Positions 31,917-41,644 of a DNA stretch of 64,000 nucleotides are shown here, piece after piece (position 1 is the stretch's first letter; each line of letters opens with the position of its first letter). The notes under the pieces are model-generated. The model searched no databases, was not told where the DNA came from, and saw only the letters and a list, made by a program, of their open reading frames with translations. A program made the translations under genes and the position numbers. The stretch comes from Nigrospora sphaerica (lineage: Eukaryota > Ascomycota > Sordariomycetes > Amphisphaeriales > Apiosporaceae): NCBI GenBank assembly GCA_018287875.1, contig JAGVVL010000027.1, positions 1,116,001-1,180,000 on the forward strand, read 5' to 3'.

Positions 31917-34151
31917 ATGGACGCGTACGGCCACGTCTACCAGGGCATCTGGACCAATTGGTCCCGGGGCTCCGCCGTCATGGGTGCAACCTTCACCACG
32001 ACGCAGAGGAATGGAAACGTCTTGATCGCGTTCACGGCCGTCTTCATCCCGTTCGTGGCCTCCCGGCTGTGGAAGATTCTCTGTTTCGCCATCCATACTT
32101 GCACTTCCAAGAGGGGCGGACAGGACGCCATCTATCACCAGCGACAGGTCATCCTCCGCAACTCCCCCAGCCCCGACTCGGGCTTATTTTCCCTCCTTCT
32201 TCTCATGTGGGCATGGCGCTGTTCAGCCCCCCAAACACTCATCCACGTGCTACCGCTCCTCACCTTCACCCTCTTGTTCATCGTGGCATTTACATTGGCT
32301 GGTGGCTATTCCTCTCAGATTACTTCTACGACTGGTAACGAAGTCCTGCTGAGAGGGGACGGCTGTGCTAGAGTGAACCGGTTTGGGTCGGATACTGGTA
32401 GCTCGAGCATTGCATATATGGCTTGGACGGCGGCCAGGTTCGAGGACGCATCCAATTATGCACAACAGTGCTACGCTGGCCAGGGCGACAACACTTTCGA
32501 TTGCAATCGGTTTTCTGTGCGTCGTCTCCCCACGGAAAAGACTAATGGTAATTACAAGTGCCCATTCGAGTCGGATATCTGTCTCTCCAATGCGACCAAT
32601 TTACGCCTGGACACAGGATACATTGACAGCAATGACCATCTGGGCCTCAATGCTCCGCCAAGCCAACGATTCCTTAGCCGGAGGGTGCTGACCTGTGCAC
32701 CACTGAAAACCGAAGGCTACACAGACATGCACACTAGCGACAACCAGACCTTTGTGAGGTACAATTACGGGAGCCAGTACATTAAAGGGAACAAGTCGGT
32801 CAACTACACGCATTCGGTGCCAGATCTGGAGACTCAACATACACAGGTTGAGGATGGCCATTCACTCGCCGGGCTCAACTACCGAATACGGTACGTGATT
32901 TCTTCACTGAAATCCACTGCTCACTGATATAACGGACTATCTGCTAATAAAAATGTGCCGTGTTTAGTACCCAGGTTGCCGCCATGTACAAAGGCGAAAT
33001 GTTCCGTGGCAACAGCAGATTCCTTCCAAGTTCCGCTTTCAACCATACTGACGGGGACATTCAAATTGTATTTTTGTCTGGTAATGGGGTTGTCTTCGCC
33101 GGAGAGTCGAAGGACGTCTGGTATAGGGCGACTCGTCCCTTTGGGAACCTTGGAAACACCAAAAACAGCTGGAAATCATCTGCCACCTACATCTTCAAAG
33201 AGGCAGCTTCGCCGCTGGGTTGTGTCCAGCAATTCCAGTGGTGCAACCCGGAATATCCCATCCCAGAAGGATGCGGTCCACTTGCATCGTCGCTGGACGC
33301 CTTTGAGGGTGCCTTTCCCCTGTTCAACTTGACTATGGAAGATTGGATCTCTGATGAAAGTCTATTTGCACACAAAGGTCTTATCTCTAATGATGAACGC
33401 GGAAGCAGACTTTTGTGGCCTTTCATGGTGGATGCGACGACCACAGCTGGTGTCGAGCCCTTCCTGGCAGCTTTTGGAGCCAGGGCATTGGCATCTCAGT
33501 CTATGCTCTTGTCTGGGGCTCAGCTGGGTCTCTCCGAAAACCAATGGCAGCTTGATGTCGCTAAGTGGTGGAACACGACACTCGCGTTCCACCAGGCTAT
33601 CTTCGTCAACACGGTATTGGGGAGCAAATCTACGGATGCCAATTTGCAGTCCATGCTCGTCCCGCCTGCAAACGACCACGAGCGCCATATTTGCCAAAGC
33701 CAGGTCCGTCCAACCCCAACTATAACGCGTGGACGGTTCGCTAACAGACGCACAGAAGATCCGCATTGGTGGATACGCATCATTCAACCTTTTCGGTCTT
33801 TTATTTACATACATCGTCGGGGCACTCCTCGTCCTGATGTCCTTTCTCCTGCCTCTTCTGCTGCGCTGTCTACACGAACGGCGAAACTACAGGCAGTACG
33901 AATACTTAGAATGGACGATGAACGGGGCGCTGCAGCTGCACCACCAAGCGCAGGACGAGCTCGGGTACGGGCATTGGACCGGCTGCACCGATCAAGTGCC
34001 GGTCACGCGGCCCGGGGATGTACTGGCCGATCTGGACGTCAGTGACGTCGAGTACCCGAAGCTCCGTCGCGAAGCCAAAAAAAAAGATGGGCAATTGGAA
34101 AACGTGGAAGGGTGGTCGAATTGCCCGAGGACGACGTTGCAGTCATCGTGA
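31917..34151 (+). CDS. Multi-span membrane protein with large ectodomain, function unknown
   Basis: Model: exons 31917-32890, 32968-33703 and 33756-34151, about 701 aa; introns 77 nt (phase 2, donor GTACGT) and 52 nt (phase 0). Hydrophobic spans lie near residues 36-58, 85-100 and 110-130. A long extracellular-type region (about 135-570) carries Cys residues and sequons such as NAT, NQT, NKS, NYT and NLT. A last strong span (FNLFGLLFTYIVGALLVLMS) lies near 580. The cytoplasmic tail is charged. This arrangement recurs in many ascomycete hypothetical proteins, but I know of no assigned function. No lesion is seen. Confidence 0.75.
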
Positions 34152-35472
34152 CAACCTTGGCAAAAGGAACTCACGGAACTACGCTGGGCTGGCGATGGTG
34201 CGGGCTGTCAACTTGGTATCCGGAATGTAGAACAGGCTAACAAATAGCGCTACGAATCGTGCGGGACAGCTTCACCTCCCATTGCGCCTGTGATTGATTG
34301 GCACTGAGAATAGATGGTTGATACGAAGTGCGGAGTAGTGCTTACTGTGTCTCTGATACCCCTGGCATTTCACCCTACGATCGGCGCGTCACAACGGTTC
34401 TTGTTAGATTTTAACGCCCTTTACAGAGGGCAAAGGTGGGATTTTAGCGGCACTGGCCGACTTGCTTCCCCCGGTGTAGCCCCTACGGTAGCTTAGCCGC
34501 ATGCTTATATCACCTATTCACGTGCTGTGATCCGTGGCTAAGACCTACTACACCGTCAGCATCCCATGTAGGGAGCCGTTACGTATGCGACGCATGCATG
34601 AATATGGCCGTCGCTCGCCCGGCTGATCGTCAAGCTTGAGAGAGGTCGGCACGCCGCTTCTGTCTGCCATGGACGAACCGACGCCAGACATCCCAATCGA
34701 CGAAGCTTCGCACACCAACCAGCCAGACATTTCTTGACCCGAGGCAATGAGTCGCAGAGGAAGCTAGGGAGGTAGAAATCCGGTAACGGGGCGTCATGTC
34801 AGAGGCGGACGCACCCCAGACTTGGCACTGTTGACAAAAGCCCTGCCGCTCGCCAGAAGTCGCACACGGGCGGCCACGTACTCAATTCTCCTTTGCAGTG
34901 CTCCACAACTCTGTCTTACAAAAACGGTCCCTATCCCTCTGTCTCATAGGGTCTGCGGATTGGATATTTTGGCTGAAATTTAATTGACCATCTAAAAGAA
35001 GCGAACTTAGATTCGGGGGCTGGAGAGTATTTACGCCACACTATTAGGGGTGGTGTTCACACCGCCACATAAAAAAACTGCAGATACGAAGTAGAATCCG
35101 TGTGCGCCTACTTCACTTACTTACCTAAATCCAACTTATTTAGGTCAACGTACCAAGCTATAAAGGCAGTATTGAGCCGCTTACAGAATCTTGGCACCGC
35201 ACTGATGCCATTCATAGAGCATCATTTATTTCCGACTCTTCCTCTCTTCCCTAGTCGAATCCAGCTGTGACGGCGCTGGTAACTGTACACTGATTGAACA
35301 GGTGGTGGACACTGGCAGAAGGGAGGGCCTGTGCGTCTCAGGGTACTTAGATACCTTGAGACTGCCAGAGCCATCGTGTGTTTTCCTTCTTTTCTTCCTC
35401 ACGTTGCTATCCTCAGTCAATCTACGATCAGTTGTGGACTTGTCCAACTGCGTGCCGTGACACCAGCCAACC
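34152..35472. other. Intergenic region
   Basis: Short frames only, none with a recognisable domain. AT-richer around 34960-35230. The last 100 bases may be the leader of the 2EXR gene. Confidence 0.5.
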
Positions 35473-36222
35473 ATGGATTCATCCGTCGTCTCCACCGCTT
35501 GCTGCCACTTTTTACTGTTTCCCCCGGCTCCCCTTCGACCTGCGCCGCATCATCTGGTGTTTAGCTGTCTCGCCCCGCACCTTCGCTTGCGCCAGCGGAC
35601 CGAAGGCGCCGTTACCCGGCGATACTAGCGCCTACCTAGAAAACCCCTGGGAAGGGGCCCACTGGACCGAGTATGGCTACGGGACCACGCCGCCGCCTCC
35701 GCTGCTACAAGCTTGCAGCGAGTCTAGGCACGTGGCTATCTCGGCCGGTCTTTACAGCGCCGCACTCTGGCCAGCCCACGTACGGATACCCCAGAGCCCC
35801 CGGTACACCTGGGTCAACTACGAGCTCGACACTATCCAGCTCCCTACCTACTTGCTGGTCTTCTTACGTCCAGAGGATGCGGGGCAGATCCGTAAAGCCG
35901 TTCTCGACGGAGGAGACAACCCGGAAGGCGCGGACTTTTTCACTCATTTTTATGTCGAACATGTTATGATCGATATGCAGTTTCTTCAAGACCTGCGAAT
36001 CCTGACCGGCGACCATCTTGGCCGGTGGAGAATCGCTTTTCACGATCTCCGGTCTCGCTTGCATGCTCGATACGGGGGGAAATCGGGGTAAGTGCTCCCA
36101 AAGATCACTATAATTCATAAAACCACCGGGGAACAAGCTAACGAGAGCAACATCGACGACAAGTACCATGCCCTTTATCCCCCAGGGAGGTGGCCCCAAT
36201 CACTTCTGTCGCCATTGTATTG
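35473..36222 (+). pseudogene. 2EXR-domain protein, probably frameshifted near its start
   Basis: The domain frame contains CFPRLPFDLRRIIWCLAVSPR, later LLQACSESRHVAISAG and WVNYELDTIQLP, the order of the fungal 2EXR domain. The best start, CCAACCATGG at 35473, encodes M-D-S-S in a different frame from the domain. Adding one base near 35483 would join it to P-P-L-A-A-T-F-Y-C-F-P-R-L-P. A GTAAGT donor at 36088 and an acceptor at 36185 would give a short last exon ending at 36222. Proteins with this domain are abundant in ascomycetes and have no known activity. It may be a pseudogene, or an unseen first exon may supply the start. Confidence 0.6.
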
Positions 36223-36534
36223 AAAGGAGAGCACATGAGACTTCATCGCAGACTATCTTCATGTGCTTTCTTTCTCAGATACTCTCCGCACCATATACTA
36301 AAACACCCCATGCCATTTCTTTAAGAACTGGCCAGTCCAGGAAATGGATCCTGTCGTTACTCCCGGCCGCGCACAAAGATAAACCCCTATCTTTCCCCTC
36401 CTCCTTTCCCTTTCTCACACCCCCGCAGCACCCGGCATAATATATTGCCGCCACAACTCGCGTGGGCAGTGCATCTTGCCTGTTTTAGCTTCTGAATAGC
36501 GGCATAGTGCGACTGTTCTGTATCGATGGGTGAA
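36223..36534. other. Convergent intergenic region
   Basis: About 310 bases between the 2EXR gene (plus) and the secreted-protein gene (minus). It is C/T-rich around 36380-36430. No gene is seen. Confidence 0.5.
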
Positions 36535-37367
36535 TTACCCGCCGCAACGATGTATCTGTTCTATAGTAATGCTTGTCAGTTTTATACGACGCCAATAGTA
36601 GCGGACAGAGAAAGGGATAGGGGAGTACTCACATAAATCCACTTGTTTGATCTCTCATAGACGTTCGGTCTGCCTCTGTTGATCGGATCATTCACGGCGC
36701 CTGTGAAGTCAAAGAAGCGCCCAAACTCCTCGTCGGGTACCCAGCGGACGATAATGTCCTCGATACCGCTGCCTGGGCGTCTTCGGGCGAGGTCCATGTG
36801 GTAGTGCAGCTTGTTCCGAGAAAACCCGTTACTATTGTGGAGGCATTGATCCGCCATGTTAAATAAGTCCTTGTGCGTTTCAAGGTCTTCGGGCGACAGG
36901 CTCACACACGTATCCCGGATCACTTCTGCAATCTTCTGGAACATGCCTGCATAGCCTCCTGCTCTGGGTCCCATGATGTTGTTAGAAGCGAAGCGTTCAG
37001 GAATCATGCCGCATTGGACCATCCCTTCACCAGCCGAGGGATCGGGGCTGAGGTTCTTCGGGTCGTTAGGCAGCCACTCATATTCCGAGTTATTAAACGA
37101 CAACGAATAGGTCCGGGGCGAGTCGATGAATTCCATTAGTTCCGTAAAGTAGAAATGGCCGATTGGGTCGTCGGTGCGCGTCCTGCACCCAGTGGCGATT
37201 TTTCGCATGCCCTCTGGGTTCAGTTGGTTGATGCGGTAGGCGTACCATATCCAGACTCGCTCGTGGGCTCCTGGTCTCCCACCAGCCCAGACGGGCTTCA
37301 GCAGGAGAACGAGGGCAACGAGTTTCAGCAATGCAAACATAGAAAAAAAAAGGTTTAGAGCAGGCAC
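36535..37367 (-). CDS. Secreted protein, function unknown
   Basis: Main exon 37367-36633 (minus), with a probable start at 37340 or 37367. A clear signal peptide, MFALLKLVALVLLLKPVWAGG, opens a mature part of about 220 residues with few cysteines (ATGCRT, VQCGM, DTCVS, QCLHN). The continuous frame runs to 36582, but GTGAGT at 36632 is a good donor. Splicing to an acceptor ending at 36556 or 36561 would replace the unlikely tail, and with 36556 the protein ends at 36535. No domain is recognised. Secretion is inferred from the signal peptide. The length and low Cys content do not mark it as a typical small effector. Confidence 0.65.
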
Positions 37368-38235
37368 AATCCCTAGACAGAAGGACGTGGCAATTAGGCC
37401 GACGGCATAGCACTAAATTAGTAGAAGATTGAGTGTAGCTATAAATCAACGCTTGCATGCACTGGTCGTAAAGCAAATGATCATACGTTTACGAATCAGG
37501 TACACCCTGATGGTTAAACCGCCTGCGCTGCATTTCGCTGGCGGGGAGGCTGTGGACGGCCTTTCGCCCGGGGTAGACGGAGGGAAGGGAACCGGACCGA
37601 TACTGGAACCGAAGATTGTCTCTGAGCGGTAGCAGGGCTGTGGGTACAGTAGCGTTTTGCCCCAAAAAATAAGAACCCCATCCACGCGTCTTGCAATGCT
37701 TGTTAATGCTTGTTAATGCTTGTCAATCCTTGTCAACCCTTGTCAATGCTTATCAGCTGAATTTTCAGAGGCCAAGGGTGGACGAAATGGAGTTCGGTTG
37801 CAGGGATCATGCGCCGGGCGTGTATCAATTGGAATCGTTCGCGCTGCGGCGCAGGCGGTGTGGGGGGTCAATCCATAAAAGTAGCGGTTGGGGATCTATC
37901 AGCCGTGACCCGGCGTCCCCATTGGATCCATCGGAGAAGACTGATCTAAGTTCTCATATCTTGGGCACGGTAGCCGACGGGCCACCCCAGTCAGGACGTA
38001 GCCGACGCCAGGCACCCTTTCCATCCTCGGATATTCGCTCCAGGACTGATACCTGCAAGGGTTACTTGTGATTAAGTACTCCATGATCACGCCGTACGGC
38101 GACTGCCTAAAGCAAACCAGACACTGATAGATTATTTGAATGGCTCGTCGCACGCGGTCGTCTCTCAAGCACTGTTCACGCCCCGGCCCTCCTTTACCTC
38201 TTCACCTAGGCTCAGAGCTTTCACCGCATGTGGCC
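37368..38235. other. Intergenic region with a 10-bp tandem repeat
   Basis: Lies between the divergent secreted-protein and LysM-WSC genes and should contain both promoters. It includes the tandem repeat at 37695-37754. No further gene is seen. Confidence 0.5.
37695..37754 (+). repeat. Six copies of a 10-bp tandem repeat
   Basis: The units are AATGCTTGTT (twice), AATGCTTGTC, AATCCTTGTC, AACCCTTGTC and AATGCTTATC. The unit is close to one helical turn. Confidence 0.9.
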
Positions 38236-39095
38236 ATGTTTTTCTCAATCCCTTCGATTTTCTCCGGGGTTCTGCTTCTAGCCCTTCGGGTAGCAGCCGG
38301 TCAAGTGCCCAACCTGCCGTACGACCCAAAGACTTGGCCTTGCTGTACGTACTGGTACGATAACTACGGAGACATGACATGCTTGGAGGCCGTCGAATAT
38401 AATTTCATGAAGCTGGATGACATGATTAAATGAAACCCCCGTCTCTCGAGTGACGGCACCAACTGCGTTGGCTGGACTATTTACTTATCGTACGTCACCG
38501 CAACCACCCTCTTCAAAATGTGTACAAGTGTAATAACATGCACGCCAGGTACTGCATCGACGCATTTGTAGCCCCTCCCGAGGCGACGACTACCAGCACC
38601 TCTACCACGACCGCCGTGCCTACCACCACGACCAAACCCCGGCCGGCGCCCACTTGGATCGCACGGGGCTGCTACGCCGACGACTTGCCGCTGCCGGTGT
38701 TCGCGAACCGCACGAGCTTGCCCGGCGGCGACGGTGCCACGACACCGGAGCGATGCGGCGCGGCGTGCTGGGCCGCTGGCTACGTCTTCGCCGGCGTCGA
38801 GCACGGCGACGAGTGCTGGTGCGGCAACTCGATCCGCGGCGAGAAGCCCTTCCCCGACGACTCGGCGACGGCCTGCGTACGTCCCTGCGCCGGCGACGCC
38901 GCGCGCACCTGCGGCGGCGATGGGCGCATCAACGTGTTCGAGGGCCGCCCCGTAAGCATGCCCGCGTCCACGGCCACCACGGGCACCCTGCCGCCGCCAG
39001 TCGGCACGACGCAGGGCTTCCCCGTCATGCCGATGCCAAGAGCTATCTCTAACGGGGCCCGGAATTTGCCGCCCGCCCTTGGGTGGCTGGCTTAA
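38236..39095 (+). pseudogene. LysM-WSC secreted protein interrupted by a TGA codon
   Basis: Model: exons 38236-38489 and 38549-39095 (59-nt phase-2 intron, donor GTACGT), 266 codons if the stop is ignored. The signal peptide is FSIPSIFSGVLLLALRVAAG. A LysM domain follows: CCTYWYDNYGDMTC, then M-I-K-stop-N-P and TNCVGWTIYLSYC. The TGA at 38431-38433 falls exactly where the conserved Trp of W-N-P is expected, so a single G-to-A change (TGG to TGA) explains it. A Thr/Ser/Pro linker leads to a WSC domain with RGCYADDLP, CWAAGYVFAGVEHGDECWCG and CAGDAARTCGG. LysM binds chitin or its oligomers, and WSC binds glycans. As read, only a truncated 65-residue peptide would be secreted. Confidence 0.8.
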
Positions 39096-40136
39096 GTGCG
39101 CCCACAGGTAGGCCGTACGCCCTTATTTTAGTTCATTTGTGAATTTCTAAGGCAACACCTGGGTCCTTGATGAGGTGAAGCATGGGGTCAATGTGATGTG
39201 TAGAAGAAGGCGTGCCTCATTGCCAGGACTGGCAGCGAAGGGCAGCAGATATATTGTTCTATCTGCCAAATTAGGCCTAGTCCACCACGCAAGACCCCTC
39301 CAGTTCTGGACCCAGGATGCCATCCACGCATCAGCTTTGTTCAGGCAGACAGGACGACAACCTTTCGAGTCCTGCCCGAGCCTGCCCTTGCTATTAGCAA
39401 GGCTCAATGCACCTACGTTACTAACTAGGCTGCTTGTCGCATTGCGTGTCCGGTGTGCGCGACGGGGTGCGAAGCCGGAATCTACGGCTATCGACAAGCC
39501 ATTAACATGTAATGTCGGCGGTAGAAGTGTTCGAGGAATAGACGCACGAGACAGCGCCCCGACCAAGATCATGGCGTGGCTCTCTGGTGGAGCTTGATAG
39601 TGGACGTTCAGCCCCTCCTAACGGGCTTGGGCTAGTCGCCAAGAGAGGCGTCCGGAACGTATCCAGCCCTACCCGACTCCTGTAGAGAACGCGCAAAACG
39701 ACCAACTAAGGAACATAAATTGCCATCATACGGTACGGAAGGGGATGCTGCGGTTAGTGACTACGCTCGTGACCAATGCCCAGACTAAGACAACTTAATT
39801 CCCACTGACCAGAGCAAGTCTGATATCAACACCTTGCGCCAATCTCAGCTTGGGAGAGCTATCTCATCAACTTTGCAGACGAGACGCCGGCTATTTTCAT
39901 AGCGCGAAAGCATACAAACACCTTCCACGAATCTGGTCTCTGCGAAAACACACACTACCGGGCCTGTTCTCGACCCGGACGCAACCATGCGTTTCTTGTC
40001 GTGGGGCTCGTGAAGCTCGCACTGGTAGCTTCTGAATCCCAGGTTCCTGCTAGTATAAGTCTCTGAAGATGGAACCCGCGTATGCCATTACTTTCTCATC
40101 CTTGAAACCATGCTTGCTCCCCTAGACATCATCATT
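39096..40136. other. Intergenic region with inverted dispersed repeat
   Basis: Holds the copy of the repeat at 39170-39320. The rest shows only random short frames. The final 100 bases lead into the small secreted protein gene. Confidence 0.5.
39170..39320 (-). repeat. Dispersed repeat, copy 2 (inverted partner 9505-9655)
   Basis: The reverse complement of this segment matches 9505-9655 over nearly its whole length, with differences mostly of transition type. Confidence 0.75.
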
Positions 40137-40382
40137 ATGAAGCTTCTCTATATCGTCCCTCTCCTCGCCACGGCAGCCCCAGTCATGGCCGGCCCTATCG
40201 CGTATGGCATCTGTCAAGCCGGTTGCTCGGCTGTCGTCGTTGCCTGTTATGCGGCTGCCGGTTGCACCTTCGGTACTATTCTTGCGGCAGGGGCACCGGC
40301 AGCCATCGTGGGATGCAACTCGGCCTACGGCACATGCCAGGCGGCTTGTGCCGCGGTGCTTCTAGCTCCGACGCCTTGGTAA
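40137..40382 (+). CDS. Small secreted Ala/Cys-rich protein (81 aa)
   Basis: Single exon. The signal peptide MKLLYIVPLLATAAPVMAG is followed by a compact mature part with six cysteines: GICQAGCSAVVVACY, AGCTFG, VGCNSAYGTCQAACAAV. The ATG at 40137 is preferred over the upstream in-frame ATG at 40110 because it starts the signal peptide. Similar short proteins with C-Q-A-G-C and G-T-C-Q-x-A-C occur in many fungi and resemble the C-terminus of algal zygote-specific proteins. Their role is unknown. Secretion is inferred. Confidence 0.75.
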   Translation: MKLLYIVPLLATAAPVMAGPIAYGICQAGCSAVVVACYAAAGCTFGTILAAGAPAAIVGCNSAYGTCQAACAAVLLAPTPW

Positions 40383-41644
40383 GCAACCTGTTAAAGCATG
40401 GCCCTGTGTATCGTATGCTGTGCTAAAGAGCCTAGATATCGGCGCGCAGAATCGAACGGGAACCGCGTGCAGTGGGGTCGCTTAGTGCCGAGAATGGCTG
40501 TTGTATATTTTACAGAATGAATGGGACATTACGTGTATCATAGCAACGGTTTTTAAAGAATACGTGGGTGCGTTGCATGGTCGAGGAGAGAAGGATGCCC
40601 GAGTCCATAGTAGGACAGAAAAGGCCCCGTGGTGGGTGCGACTAAGGCAGAACGTGGTTCCGATCCCCGAGATAGTTTTGGGTCTGCAGCGAAAGGGTAT
40701 GCTGGCAGTGTTCTGTGGGAGCGCCAGCACTGGTATTAATGTGAGGGGCTTGGAGGCACAATGAGCGCTACCTACAGTTAGGAGTCAAAAAAACCGCCAA
40801 TCTATCCCCAGCCCACCCCCAACCCCGTATAGAGGCTTAATTTTCAATTGCAATTAACTTAACACACGCAGATCGTAGAAGTAAGCCATTTATAACGTTT
40901 TATTCGTTAAAGTCTGGAAGGTTTATTAGGACTTACTATTTTGTACACCAGCCGCGGGATGCAATGACAGCTGCAAGACGCCTTGTGGAGTTGAAGATGC
41001 GAGAAGCGCGGTTTCCGAGAAATTGACGTTTTTTTTTTTTTGGCTCCCCACTGTAGTTGCGGTAGGGTCGGCCCGCCAGGCTGTGGCCCAAAGGCCCCAG
41101 AGGCTCTGGAAAGCCTGGCAGACTGCGATGCCCGCAGCAACGGGCCTTAAGTGGAAGCCAAGGGCACTCCTACCGCCAGACAATTCAAATCTGAGCAGCT
41201 AATAAGAGGAGCTCAACAACTTGTCCTCGCTGCCATGTGCTGACTTTCTGCAACCGTGCCGTCGACAGATATTCATGGGTTCCCTAGATGATGGTCTGAC
41301 GGGACGGAACCTTGAATTGAGCCAAGATTTCAGGCGCAACAAGCTAGCCATCCCCTGTCTGGAGGATTCTATGGTTGCCTAGGCCCCAGCTGCAGGGCCA
41401 CGGATGAGTCATTGTTGCCCCCCCCACCTTAGGCTGACTCCACCCATGCCGAAGCTGAAGCCGAGGGCTATCTTTCTCTCCATTCTTGAGCCGGGATCTG
41501 CGCACTACTCGGCCTCCCCTTCAGCTTCCCCTTCAGTTTGAAACTGCCCTCTATGGCCGCACTGCGCGACTTACACCCGATACATTGGCTTGCTCTTATT
41601 TCCGAATATACTACCGCCGTCGCGCCTTTATCGCGCTGCGGATT
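40383..41644. other. Intergenic region
   Basis: No recognised gene. A run of 13 T lies at 41029-41041. The frame at 40501-40764 (plus) has no recognisable domain. The region probably includes the promoter of the Zn2Cys6 gene. Confidence 0.5.

Noticed and set aside
38481..39052. Long GC-rich frames on both strands over the WSC region
   Set aside because: The WSC frame has the conserved cysteines; the others are Arg/Ala-rich shadows.
41029..41041. Run of 13 T as a possible retroposon poly(A) tail on the minus strand
   Set aside because: No target duplication or element body could be identified next to it.
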